From JBBQYA01 sp038209155 (lineage in GTDB: Bacteria > Bacteroidota > Bacteroidia > Sphingobacteriales > Sphingobacteriaceae): a DNA stretch of 12,555 bases. The translations under genes and the position numbers were made by a program. The stretch covers positions 1 through 12,555 of the forward strand of contig JBBQYA010000081.1 of the NCBI GenBank assembly GCA_038209155.1, read 5' to 3'. The number at the start of each line of letters is the position of its first letter. Position 1 is the first letter of the stretch. Below are positions 1-7,835 of this stretch, in pieces. Under the pieces are notes generated by a model. That model ran no database searches. It saw only the letters and a list, made by a program, of their open reading frames with translations, and was not told the origin of the DNA.

Positions 1-453
1 TTCCACTTCGAAACCATAATCGGGAGCAGATTTCTTCAAATGCACAAAACTACCTTCTCTGTTTTTTCCAAAATGATGATCGTAGCCAATTACTAATTTT
101 TTGGTAGCCAATTTATCTACCAAAATATTTTTTATGAAATCGGATGAACTCGTTTTTGCAAATTCTGAAGTGAACGGAATAATAATTAGATGATCGATCC
201 CAGCTTTTTCTAAGAGCTCTTTCCGTTCGTTCATGGTGTTCAGCATTTTTATGGAATGATCATCTGGATGCAAAACCATTCGCGGATGCGGAAAAAAAGT
301 TAGCAAAACAGATTCACCGTTTATCTGCTTTGCAATTTCTATAATTCGATCTATGATTTTCCGATGTCCGATATGAACTCCATCAAACGTACCGATCGTA
401 ACTACGGCGTTTTCAAAAGAAATAAAATTAGAAAGGGAAGTATATGTTTTCAT
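1..453 (-). CDS. ribF: Riboflavin kinase / FAD synthetase, N-terminal part (cut by window edge)
   Basis: RibF converts riboflavin to FMN and then FMN to FAD in the cytoplasm. The visible 151 residues are the N-terminal FMN adenylyltransferase domain, an open frame without a stop that continues past base 1. Residues 20-30 (IGTFDGVHIGH) carry the nucleotidyltransferase signature with its HxGH ATP-binding element. FFPHPRMVL at 53-61 and VIGYDHHFGKNREG at 121-134 are also family landmarks. The riboflavin kinase domain should lie outside the window. The ATG at 453-451 overlaps the truB stop in an ATGA, so translation is probably coupled. The truB-ribF pairing is common in bacteria. Identity is firm; only the C-terminal half is unseen. 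Confidence 0.95.
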   Translation of the reverse strand, partial: MKTYTSLSNFISFENAVVTIGTFDGVHIGHRKIIDRIIEIAKQINGESVLLTFFPHPRMVLHPDDHSIKMLNTMNERKELLEKAGIDHLIIIPFTSEFAKTSSSDFIKNILVDKLATKKLVIGYDHHFGKNREGSFVHLKKSAPDYGFEVE

Positions 454-1175
454 TCTATTCCCTGTAAAGCTTTTTCTTCGCGTCTTTGTTCGTGAATTTT
501 GGTGATAAGTTCTGTGAGATCCCAAGCATCTCTAAGCAACAAATCTCCACTTCTGGTTCGGCAAAGTTTAGATAAATAAGCACCATTATTTAATTTCTTA
601 CCAAAATCAGAAATTAAAGATCTGATGTAAGTTCCCTTGCTACAAACCACTTTAAATTCTACTTCTGGTAGATTAATTTTAGTTATTTCAAATTCGCTGA
701 TGATTACTTTTCTAGATTTTATTTCAAAATCTTCTCCTCTTCTTGCTTTGTAATATGCTCGTTCTCCATCAACTCTCCTTGCAGAATAATTAGGAGAAAC
801 TTGGTCTATTTCGCCTAAAAAGCTTTTGCAAACATCATAAATCATATTTTCTGTAATTTTAGAAATATTAAAACGAAGATCAATATCTGTTTCTAAATCA
901 AAAGATGGAGTAGTAGCCCCTAAAATTAAGGTTCCAGTATATTCTTTTTCTGTTGCTTGATATTCTTCTATTTTTTTTGTGAATTTTCCGGTGCAAATGA
1001 TGAGCAAACCAGAAGCTAAAGGATCTAAAGTACCAGCATGACCGACTTTAATTTTTTTAATCCTCATTGCATTTCTCACTTTCCCAACTACATCAAATGA
1101 GGTCCATGTAAGTGGTTTATTTACCAACAATAGTTCGCCGGTTGGGAAATCAAAAAGAGTATCTGTAGTTTTCAA
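450..1175 (-). CDS. truB: tRNA pseudouridine-55 synthase
   Basis: TruB isomerises uridine 55 in the T-loop of tRNAs to pseudouridine. The 241 residues match a short TruB: NKPLTWTSFDVV at 19-30, then GHAGTLDPLASG at 45-56 with the catalytic aspartate at D51, then KEYTGTLILGATT and a YSARRVDGERAY motif near the middle, and KGTYIRSLISD further on. The sequence ends soon after the catalytic fold, so a long C-terminal PUA domain appears absent or very reduced. The start is a TTG at 1175-1173. The in-frame codons between it and the uppP stop include no ATG or GTG, and the first internal ATG (M37) lies inside the conserved domain. The gene follows uppP by 18 bases and overlaps ribF by four. Confidence 0.95.
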   Translation of the reverse strand: MKTTDTLFDFPTGELLLVNKPLTWTSFDVVGKVRNAMRIKKIKVGHAGTLDPLASGLLIICTGKFTKKIEEYQATEKEYTGTLILGATTPSFDLETDIDLRFNISKITENMIYDVCKSFLGEIDQVSPNYSARRVDGERAYYKARRGEDFEIKSRKVIISEFEITKINLPEVEFKVVCSKGTYIRSLISDFGKKLNNGAYLSKLCRTRSGDLLLRDAWDLTELITKIHEQRREEKALQGIE

Positions 1176-1193
1176 AATAAAAATAATTTGAAA

Positions 1194-1976
1194 TTATCCG
1201 ACTATGGATAATGTATAACCAAACGCATAAAGCGAAAGAATAATGATTCCCAATACGATGCGGTAATATCCAAAAACTTTAAAACCGTATTTAGTTAAAA
1301 AAGTTATAAAGGTTTTAATAGCTAATAAGGCTACAATAAAAGCAACTACATTTCCAATTAAAAAGATCGGTAGATTATCCAAAACAATAGAATAATTATC
1401 TTTTAATTCTAAACAAGTAGCTCCAAACATGGTGGGAATGGCCAAGAAAAAAGAGAATTCAGCAGCGTTCTTTCGGCTCAAACCTTGAAACATTCCTCCA
1501 ATAATAGTGGCAGCAGATCTGGAAACACCTGGAATCATAGAAACCACTTGAAATAAACCGATAGAAAAAGCTTGTTTATAGCTTAATGGCTCGTTTTCTT
1601 CTTTATTTTTTGAAAAATAGTTGTCAACAAATAGTAGAATTATTCCTCCAATGAGTAAAGTGATACCAACAACAACTACATTTTCTAATAATGCGTCAAT
1701 ATTTTTTTTAAATAATAAACCAAAAAATATGGCTGGAATAACTCCAACAATCAACTTTAAATAAAAATCAATGGATTGAAAAAACTTTTTGAAATACAAA
1801 GCCACAACGGATAGTATAGCTCCAAATTGAATGGCAACAGTAAAAGTTTTCACAAATTGATTACTTTGAATCCCCATAATGGTGGAAGCAATAATCATGT
1901 GACCAGTAGAAGAAATGGGTAGAAATTCGCTAATTCCTTCTACAATAGCCAAAATGATGGCTTGCCATAAATTCAT
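1194..1976 (-). CDS. uppP: Undecaprenyl-diphosphate phosphatase (BacA family)
   Basis: UppP dephosphorylates undecaprenyl diphosphate in the inner membrane, returning the lipid carrier for peptidoglycan and polysaccharide synthesis; the family confers bacitracin tolerance when overproduced. The 260 residues are strongly hydrophobic with multiple membrane segments. Residues 13-17 give the ExxxE element (E13, E17) inside EGISEFLPISSTGH, with H26 closing it. PGVSRS at 149-154 supplies the second signature, with R153 in the position of the catalytic arginine. The AEFSFFLAIPTMFGA stretch at 172-186 is also typical. The ATG overlaps the stop of the DUF3098 gene by four bases (ATGA). All expected active-site residues are present. 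Confidence 0.96.
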   Translation of the reverse strand: MNLWQAIILAIVEGISEFLPISSTGHMIIASTIMGIQSNQFVKTFTVAIQFGAILSVVALYFKKFFQSIDFYLKLIVGVIPAIFFGLLFKKNIDALLENVVVVGITLLIGGIILLFVDNYFSKNKEENEPLSYKQAFSIGLFQVVSMIPGVSRSAATIIGGMFQGLSRKNAAEFSFFLAIPTMFGATCLELKDNYSIVLDNLPIFLIGNVVAFIVALLAIKTFITFLTKYGFKVFGYYRIVLGIIILSLYAFGYTLSIVG

Positions 1977-2239
1977 GCTTCGTCTGTATTTTTTGATAAA
2001 ATAGCTACGAATTCAATCGCAAAACCAATTAAAACTAATACAGGAGCCAATACAGTTTTTCTGAAATCATAGATATTTTCTTTGCCAGTCATTAAGGCAA
2101 AACCTAGGATAATGACTGCAATTCCGATCAGCATGATGGTGTAATTTCTTTTGCCAAACATAAATGTTGCTGGTTTTTTGGCTTCTACACTTTTTGCAGA
2201 TTCTGATTTGTAAGCTAGTGGTTTTACTGTTTTGCTCAT
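1973..2239 (-). CDS. DUF3098 small membrane protein
   Basis: This 88-residue protein looks like DUF3098, a family of unknown function found in Bacteroidota. After a polar, lysine-rich N-terminus of about 25 residues comes FMFGKRNY (26-33), then two predicted membrane helices at about 34-50 and 63-81 joined by a short charged loop (GKENIYDFRK). It has no signal peptide or catalytic motif that I can see. It starts 4 bases after ftsX and overlaps uppP by an ATGA, so it is made from the same message as both. Its position suggests a role at the membrane linked to division or lipid-carrier recycling, but that is inference from context only. Confidence 0.85.
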   Translation of the reverse strand: MSKTVKPLAYKSESAKSVEAKKPATFMFGKRNYTIMLIGIAVIILGFALMTGKENIYDFRKTVLAPVLVLIGFAIEFVAILSKNTDEA

Positions 2240-2243
2240 GGAA

Positions 2244-3119
2244 TTAATTATATAAGTCGCTTATTTTTTGGTTTAAATATTTTGATACTGCCAAGTAAGT
2301 GCTAAAGAAAGAAATCAATGCACCAATAACCAGAACGAGTGCAAAGATAAATGCAAATTCGACATAGTTCTGTAAAATAATCAATTCAGGTATCGCACTT
2401 CTCATCCAAAATAATAAAAGCATTAATAAAATAATACTGATCAATGCTCCAAAAACGCCATGTAGAATGCCAGTTAGTAGAAAAGGCTTTCGAATAAAAT
2501 TTTTGGTTGCACCTACCAATTGCATGCTTTTGATTAAAAACCGTTGAGAATACATGGCTAATCGAATCGTATTATTGATCAAAGCAATAGAGATTAAAAG
2601 CAAAATAATACCGAAACTTAAGATTACAATTCCTATCAATCGGCTATTTTTATTAATCACATCTACTAAAGATTCTTGATAAAAAACCTCTTTTACCATT
2701 TCTTTTGCCACCAAATTATTTTGAAGTGAATCTATCGTTTCTTTATTGGCAAAGTCCGCTTTTAAATAAATATCAATAGAAGATAAAAGTGGATTATAAC
2801 CCAAAAATTTAACAAAATCTTCACCCAAATCTTTTTGCAAATTCACTGCTGCCATATCTTTGCTCACATATTGAGTAGATTTTACACTTGGCTCTGCATC
2901 TATTTGTTTTTGAAGTTTAAGAATATCGGCTTCTGTCACATTTTCTCTTACAATAACAGATATAACAATATTTTCTTTCACATAATTAGAAAGATTTTTG
3001 GCATGAATAAGAAAAAGTCCCAACAAACCAATCATCAGTAGTACCAACGAAATACTAATGATGGTGGAAATGTAAAATGTTTTGGTTCTTGGAGAAGATT
3101 TTTTTGGTTTTATTGACAC
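2244..3119 (-). CDS. ftsX: Cell division protein FtsX (permease-like)
   Basis: FtsX is the membrane half of the FtsEX complex, an ABC-transporter-like device that controls peptidoglycan hydrolases at the division site. The 291 residues show the expected topology: TM1 at about 16-38, an extracytoplasmic domain at about 40-158, then TM2 (161-182), TM3 (213-238) and TM4 (254-276). The block NNTIRLAMYSQRFLIKSMQL at 182-201, followed by VGAT, is the characteristic segment after TM2. No ftsE is adjacent. The start is GTG at 3119-3117; an in-frame stop lies 24 bases upstream and no ATG occurs between. It is the first gene of the minus-strand cluster and diverges from leuS. Confidence 0.93.
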   Translation of the reverse strand: MSIKPKKSSPRTKTFYISTIISISLVLLMIGLLGLFLIHAKNLSNYVKENIVISVIVRENVTEADILKLQKQIDAEPSVKSTQYVSKDMAAVNLQKDLGEDFVKFLGYNPLLSSIDIYLKADFANKETIDSLQNNLVAKEMVKEVFYQESLVDVINKNSRLIGIVILSFGIILLLISIALINNTIRLAMYSQRFLIKSMQLVGATKNFIRKPFLLTGILHGVFGALISIILLMLLLFWMRSAIPELIILQNYVEFAFIFALVLVIGALISFFSTYLAVSKYLNQKISDLYN

Positions 3120-3171
3120 AGATTTATTGAAGAGAAGCGTTTATTTAATTCATTTAATTTTTATTTTCTAC

Positions 3172-3202
3172 CGAAATTATTGAATTTGAAAAACCATAAC
3201 AA
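3172..3202 (-). promoter_or_regulatory. Candidate promoter of the ftsX-ribF cluster
   Basis: Read on the minus strand, TTG at 3202-3200 is followed after exactly 20 bases by TAATTTCG at 3179-3172. This fits the Bacteroidota primary sigma-factor pattern (TTTG or TTG, 19-21 bases, TAnnTTTG) with one mismatch in the -7 element. Transcription would begin around 3165, giving a leader of roughly 45 bases before the GTG of ftsX. Assigned by eye from the consensus only. Confidence 0.4.
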
Positions 3203-3223
3203 CAGAGAAAATCATTTATTTAG

Positions 3224-3231
3224 TACTTTCG
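3224..3231 (+). promoter_or_regulatory. Candidate -7 element for leuS
   Basis: TACTTTCG lies 21 bases upstream of the leuS ATG and differs from TAnnTTTG at one position, the same TTCG variant as the divergent ftsX candidate. No TTG or TTTG sits at the proper distance upstream, so this is weaker than the ftsX site. It would give a leader of about 15 bases. Confidence 0.25.
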
Positions 3232-3251
3232 GCACGAATAAATAAAGTCTG

Positions 3252-6026
3252 ATGGATTATAGGTTTACAGAAATTGAACAAAAGTGGCGAAAGTATTGGG
3301 CCGAAAATAATACTTATAAAACAATAATTGATAAGCAAAAACCTAAATGTTATGTTCTTGACATGTTTCCGTATCCGTCTGGTGCTGGATTACACGTTGG
3401 ACATCCGTTAGGATACATTGCTTCAGATATTTATGCGAGGTACAAAAGACTAAAAGGATTCAACGTTTTACACCCAATGGGTTATGATTCCTTCGGTTTG
3501 CCAGCTGAGCAATATGCGATTCAAACTGGTCAGCATCCTTCAGTTACTACCGAAACAAATATTGCAACCTACAGAGAACAATTAGACCGAATTGGTTTGT
3601 CATTTGATTGGGGAAGAGAAATACGAACTAGTTCAGCAGAATATTACAAGTGGACCCAATGGATTGTAATCCAACTTTTTGATTCTTGGTATAATCAAGA
3701 AACCAATCAAGCAGAAGCAATTGAAACGCTAATTCATAAACTAGAAAATTCTGGAACATCTACTATTAAAGCCAATGCTGATGAAGATTGCAAAAAAATA
3801 ACGGCTCAAGAATGGAATTCACTTTCAGAAAATAAAAAAGAAGAGGAATTACTAAAATACCGTTTGGTTTATTTAAGAGAAAGTACCGTCAATTGGTGTC
3901 CAGGTTTAGGAACTGTTTTAGCAAATGATGAAGTAAAAGATGGTTTTTCTGAACGAGGTGGTTTCCCTGTTGAGCAGAAAAAAATGATGCAATGGAGTAT
4001 GAGAATTACTGCTTATGCAAATCGATTGCTGGAAGGATTGAACCAATTAGATTGGCCAGATCCTGTGAAAGAAATGCAAAGAAATTGGATTGGCAAAAGT
4101 GTAGGAGCGAGTATCAAATTTCAATTAGCTGATTTTGATGATTCAATCGAAGTTTTTACGACTAGAATTGATACACTATTTGGAGTTTCTTTTTTGGTTT
4201 TAGCACCAGAGCATGAATTAGTAAAAAAAATAACAAAGGAATTTCAGATAAGAGAAATCAATAATTACATTCAAGAAACCTCTCGTAAATCTGAAAGAGA
4301 TCGAATGTCTGAAGTGAAAATAGTTTCTGGAGCTTTTACCGGATCGTATGCAAAACATCCTTTTAATGATGAACTAATTCCAGTTTACATTGCTGATTAT
4401 GTGTTGGCAGGCTATGGAACAGGAGCAGTTATGGCTGTTCCATCTGGAGATCAGCGAGATTATTTATTTGCCAAAAAATATAATTTACCCATTATTTCTA
4501 TTTTAACCAATCAAAATACAGAGTCAGAAGCAGACGCAACCAAGGAAGGAACGTACATAAATTCTGGTTTTATCAATGGATTAAACTATCAAGAAGCTTT
4601 AGCAGCTTTAATTTTAGAAATAGAAAGAAAGCAAATAGGAAAGGCGCAAACGAACTTTAGAATTCGAGATGCAATCTTTGGTCGACAAAGATATTGGGGC
4701 GAGCCAATGCCAATTTATTTTGAAGGAAAATTACCAAAAGCACTCAGCGAAGATTCTTTACCACTTTTATTACCCGAAATAGATTTATTTCTTCCAACTG
4801 AAACCGGCGAACCGCCATTAGCAAGAGCCAAAGATTGGAATTTCAATGGCAAGGAATATGAATTAAGTACGATGCCGGGTTGGGCGGGTTCTAGCTGGTA
4901 TTGGTATAGATATATGGATGCTAAAAATGACTTAGAATTTGCATCCAAGGAATCCATTGACTATTGGCAAGATGTAGACTTATATATTGGAGGTTCAGAA
5001 CATGCCACTGGCCATTTATTATACAGTAGATTTTGGAATAAATTTTTGAAAGATAGAGGTTGGGTTGCTAAAGATGAACCTTTCAAGAAATTGATCAATC
5101 AAGGAATGATACAAGGGAGATCGAATTTTGTGTACAGAGTGAAAGGGAATTCCGAAAACCCAGTTTTTGTAACTTTCAGTTTAAAAAATGACTACGAAAC
5201 CTCCGCCATTCATGTGGATGTGAGTTTGGTAAACAATGATGAACTCAATCAAATCGAGTTTAGAAACTCTAGAGCCGAATATAAAAATGCAGAATTCATT
5301 ACTGAAAATGGAAAATATGTTTGCGGTTCGGAGATTGAAAAAATGTCTAAATCCAAATTCAATGTAGTAAATCCTGATGATTTGATCGAAAGATATGGAG
5401 CCGATACCTTGCGATTGTACGAAATGTTTTTGGGTCCTTTGGAACAATCCAAACCTTGGAATACAAATGGAATCGAAGGAGTTTTTAAGTTTTTAAGGAA
5501 ATTTTGGAAATTATTTCATGATGATGAATTTAGTTTTTCTATGTCAGAGTCTGCTCCAAGCAAAGACGAATTTAAAGCTTTGCATAAAATGATAAAAAAA
5601 GCAGAAGATGATGTTGAACGATTTTCTTTCAATACTTCTGTTTCCAATTTTATGATTTGTGTAAATGAATTAACAGCGATTAAATGCAACAAAAAAGAGA
5701 TTCTGCAACCTTTAATCATCATTTTATCTCCTTATGCACCACATATTTGCGAAGAGCTTTGGGAACTTTGCGGCAATCAATCTGGCACACTTTCAAAAAG
5801 TTCTTTTCCTATTTTCAATCCAGAATATTTGGTAGAAAGTGAGTTTAATTATCCAATTTCTATGAATGGTAAAGTAAAAATGAACCTAAATTTCTCATTG
5901 GATTTAGAAAATTCGGAAATCGAAAAAATGGTTTTAGCGAATGAAGAAGTAAGAAAATATTTGGATGGTAAAAGTCCTAAAAAGGTAATTGTGGTGAAAG
6001 GAAAAATTGTGAATGTGGTGGTTTGA
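3252..6026 (+). CDS. leuS: Leucine--tRNA ligase
   Basis: LeuRS charges tRNA-Leu with leucine in the cytoplasm and edits mischarged products. The 924 residues are full length. HVGH at 48-51 (inside YPSGAGLHVGHPLGY) is the HIGH signature and KMSKS at 697-701 the second ATP-binding signature. The CP1 editing domain shows TTRIDTLFG at 303-311 and GTGAVMAVP at 389-397 with the editing aspartate at D400. GSSWYWYRYMD and GGSEHATGHLLYSRF mark the catalytic core. An insert at about 149-205 precedes VNWCPGLGTVLANDEV (213-228), and the cysteine pair usual in the adjoining zinc module is absent (GFSERGGFPVEQ, 231-242). The segment before KMSKS (about 618-696) is also longer than in E. coli. I take these as clade traits. 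It stands alone, divergent from ftsX and convergent with the downstream gene. Confidence 0.98.
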   Translation: MDYRFTEIEQKWRKYWAENNTYKTIIDKQKPKCYVLDMFPYPSGAGLHVGHPLGYIASDIYARYKRLKGFNVLHPMGYDSFGLPAEQYAIQTGQHPSVTTETNIATYREQLDRIGLSFDWGREIRTSSAEYYKWTQWIVIQLFDSWYNQETNQAEAIETLIHKLENSGTSTIKANADEDCKKITAQEWNSLSENKKEEELLKYRLVYLRESTVNWCPGLGTVLANDEVKDGFSERGGFPVEQKKMMQWSMRITAYANRLLEGLNQLDWPDPVKEMQRNWIGKSVGASIKFQLADFDDSIEVFTTRIDTLFGVSFLVLAPEHELVKKITKEFQIREINNYIQETSRKSERDRMSEVKIVSGAFTGSYAKHPFNDELIPVYIADYVLAGYGTGAVMAVPSGDQRDYLFAKKYNLPIISILTNQNTESEADATKEGTYINSGFINGLNYQEALAALILEIERKQIGKAQTNFRIRDAIFGRQRYWGEPMPIYFEGKLPKALSEDSLPLLLPEIDLFLPTETGEPPLARAKDWNFNGKEYELSTMPGWAGSSWYWYRYMDAKNDLEFASKESIDYWQDVDLYIGGSEHATGHLLYSRFWNKFLKDRGWVAKDEPFKKLINQGMIQGRSNFVYRVKGNSENPVFVTFSLKNDYETSAIHVDVSLVNNDELNQIEFRNSRAEYKNAEFITENGKYVCGSEIEKMSKSKFNVVNPDDLIERYGADTLRLYEMFLGPLEQSKPWNTNGIEGVFKFLRKFWKLFHDDEFSFSMSESAPSKDEFKALHKMIKKAEDDVERFSFNTSVSNFMICVNELTAIKCNKKEILQPLIIILSPYAPHICEELWELCGNQSGTLSKSSFPIFNPEYLVESEFNYPISMNGKVKMNLNFSLDLENSEIEKMVLANEEVRKYLDGKSPKKVIVVKGKIVNVVV

Positions 6027-6078
6027 TGGATTTGAAATATAATTTTAACTTCTGTCTTGTAAAGCAAAAGATCACATC

Positions 6079-6091
6079 ATCAGAATCTGAT
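6079..6091. terminator. Short hairpin in the convergent leuS / binding-protein gap
   Basis: ATCAG-AAT-CTGAT forms a perfect 5-bp stem with a 3-base loop in the 75-base gap between two convergent genes. No clear T-run follows on the plus strand, and only a TCTTTT occurs some distance on along the minus strand. It may help end transcription from either side, but it is weak and could be chance. Confidence 0.2.
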
Positions 6092-6101
6092 AAGACCTAA
6101 T

Positions 6102-7769
6102 TCAATCTCCATTTTTCCGAACTTTTTTCAAATTCAAAATATTTAGTGGATTATTTCCCAAACCTGTAATAGAATTCTGATACAATTTTACCGACTGATC
6201 ATAGTATAAAATTACCACAGGAGCTTCCTCCATTACTAACTGATCCATTTTTTGATATAAAACAAATCGAGCCGAATCATTTTTAGCAAAATAAGTCTGT
6301 TCAAACATTTTATCGAAATCTGGATTGCTAAAATGAGTATAATTCGGACCTGCAGGAACAAAATTTTTGGTATAAAAAACCGAAAGATAATTCTCAGCAT
6401 CTGGGAAATCTGCGATCCAAGAACCCCTGAAAAAGTTAACATTGTTTTTGGCAATCAACTCTCTCAAACTCGAACCTTGATTGAGCTCCACTTTGGTTGG
6501 AATACCAATCGCAACTAGTTCACTTTGCACAAATTCGATTAAATCTCGGTAAGTGGTGGTAGTATTCAACGTAATAGCAGGCATTCCTTTTCCATCTGGG
6601 AAACCTGCTTCCGCCAAAAGTTTTTTCGCTTTCGCTTGATTATATTCATATCCTTTCACTTTGGTAGAATCAAAACCTGGCATTCCCAAAGGAATAAAAC
6701 CAGCATTGCCAGCCGTTCCAATATTGTTTTGCAAATAGCGAATCATCTTTTTTCTATCAATTGCATAGTTTATTGCTTGACGAACCTTTTTCATTCTCAA
6801 AGCACTATTTTTAACAATCGCCAAATTAGAATCCACCAAAATTCCTAAATATTCTGTGTTCAAATAAGGTCCAGTTTCGAGTTTGAAATGTCCTTTGTAT
6901 TTCTCTTGCAGTTTACCTGTTTTGGTCAAAATATCATTCCGATAACTTCCATCTATTCCAGAAAAAAAGTCAATTTCCTTTTTCAAAAATTGCAAAAACG
7001 CGGTTTGCTTATCGCTAATAAATGAAATCTGAACGGCATCTAAATATGGAAGCCTTTGATTTTTTTCTGTTTCAAAATAATTCTGATTTTTTAAAAAAAC
7101 CATCGTTTCTCCTTCTTTCCAATATTTGAAATAAAAAGGCCCCGTTCCTACCGGATGGTTTCTGAAATCTTTTCCATAATGATTTACAATTTCAAATGGA
7201 ATCACAGAAGCGTATTGAGCAGTAAGTAAACCCAATAAAGGCGGAAAAGGCTTGATTAATCTGATTTCAAAAGTTGAATCATTTGGAGCTGTGAAAGGTT
7301 TTTCTTCACTAATTTTATCATTGAAAATCCACGCTCCACTGCTTGCAGTTTTTGGATCAATGATTCGACTAAAACTTATAACAAAATCCGAAGCGATTAA
7401 ATTTCTTCCTTTTCCATTTTTAAAAATCGGGTCGTCATGAAAATAAACGTCGTTTCTTAACGTGAAAGAATAAAAAAGCCCATCATCACTTACTTTCCAA
7501 CTTTTAGCAATAGAAGGTAAAACTTGTAAAGAATCATTTAATTGAGTCAATCCATTAAATAATTGATTAGTAGCCCAAATATTTCCTTGGTTTCTAGCGA
7601 AAGCTGGATCCAAAGAAGTAATTCCTTGATCTAAATTAAATCGAAATACAGTTCTTTTATCTTCTTTACTTGCCTTTTGCTCACAAGAAGAAAAAAAGCA
7701 AGTGATGAGTATTAAATTGAAGGCAATTGCAAAAAAACCAAATGGATTATTATTCCTCTTAAAGATCAT
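6102..7769 (-). CDS. Solute-binding lipoprotein of peptide-type ABC transport (SBP family 5)
   Basis: The 555 residues match the family 5 extracellular solute-binding proteins (OppA/DppA type), which hand peptides or similar ligands to an ABC permease. The N-terminus is a lipoprotein signal: charged start, hydrophobic stretch at about 10-25, then CFFSSC with the likely lipidated cysteine at C29 (a loose lipobox, as is usual in this phylum). Family marks follow: SLDPAFARN (52-60), VGTGPFYF (207-214), VRQAINYAIDR (329-339), and a C-terminal block WIADFPDAENYLSVFY (451-466) with GPNYTHFSNPDFD. Start is ATG. The gene lies 66 bases after the flavoprotein gene on the same strand. No permease or ATPase genes are nearby, so the ligand cannot be named and partners must be encoded elsewhere. 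Confidence 0.92.
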   Translation of the reverse strand: MIFKRNNNPFGFFAIAFNLILITCFFSSCEQKASKEDKRTVFRFNLDQGITSLDPAFARNQGNIWATNQLFNGLTQLNDSLQVLPSIAKSWKVSDDGLFYSFTLRNDVYFHDDPIFKNGKGRNLIASDFVISFSRIIDPKTASSGAWIFNDKISEEKPFTAPNDSTFEIRLIKPFPPLLGLLTAQYASVIPFEIVNHYGKDFRNHPVGTGPFYFKYWKEGETMVFLKNQNYFETEKNQRLPYLDAVQISFISDKQTAFLQFLKKEIDFFSGIDGSYRNDILTKTGKLQEKYKGHFKLETGPYLNTEYLGILVDSNLAIVKNSALRMKKVRQAINYAIDRKKMIRYLQNNIGTAGNAGFIPLGMPGFDSTKVKGYEYNQAKAKKLLAEAGFPDGKGMPAITLNTTTTYRDLIEFVQSELVAIGIPTKVELNQGSSLRELIAKNNVNFFRGSWIADFPDAENYLSVFYTKNFVPAGPNYTHFSNPDFDKMFEQTYFAKNDSARFVLYQKMDQLVMEEAPVVILYYDQSVKLYQNSITGLGNNPLNILNLKKVRKNGD

Positions 7770-7835
7770 TCAACAATTATATTCAAATTTTCTAGTAACG
7801 ATTACAGAGTTTTGGAAAATAAAATTTTGATCGAT

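Noticed and set aside
2835..3041. Open frame of 68 codons on the plus strand within ftsX
   Set aside because: Cysteine/histidine/phenylalanine-rich nonsense composition, opposite to a clear ftsX reading frame; a shadow of the real gene.
4715..5722. Several minus-strand open frames of 67-88 codons inside leuS
   Set aside because: They lie antisense to conserved LeuRS motifs and show no recognisable domain or start context.
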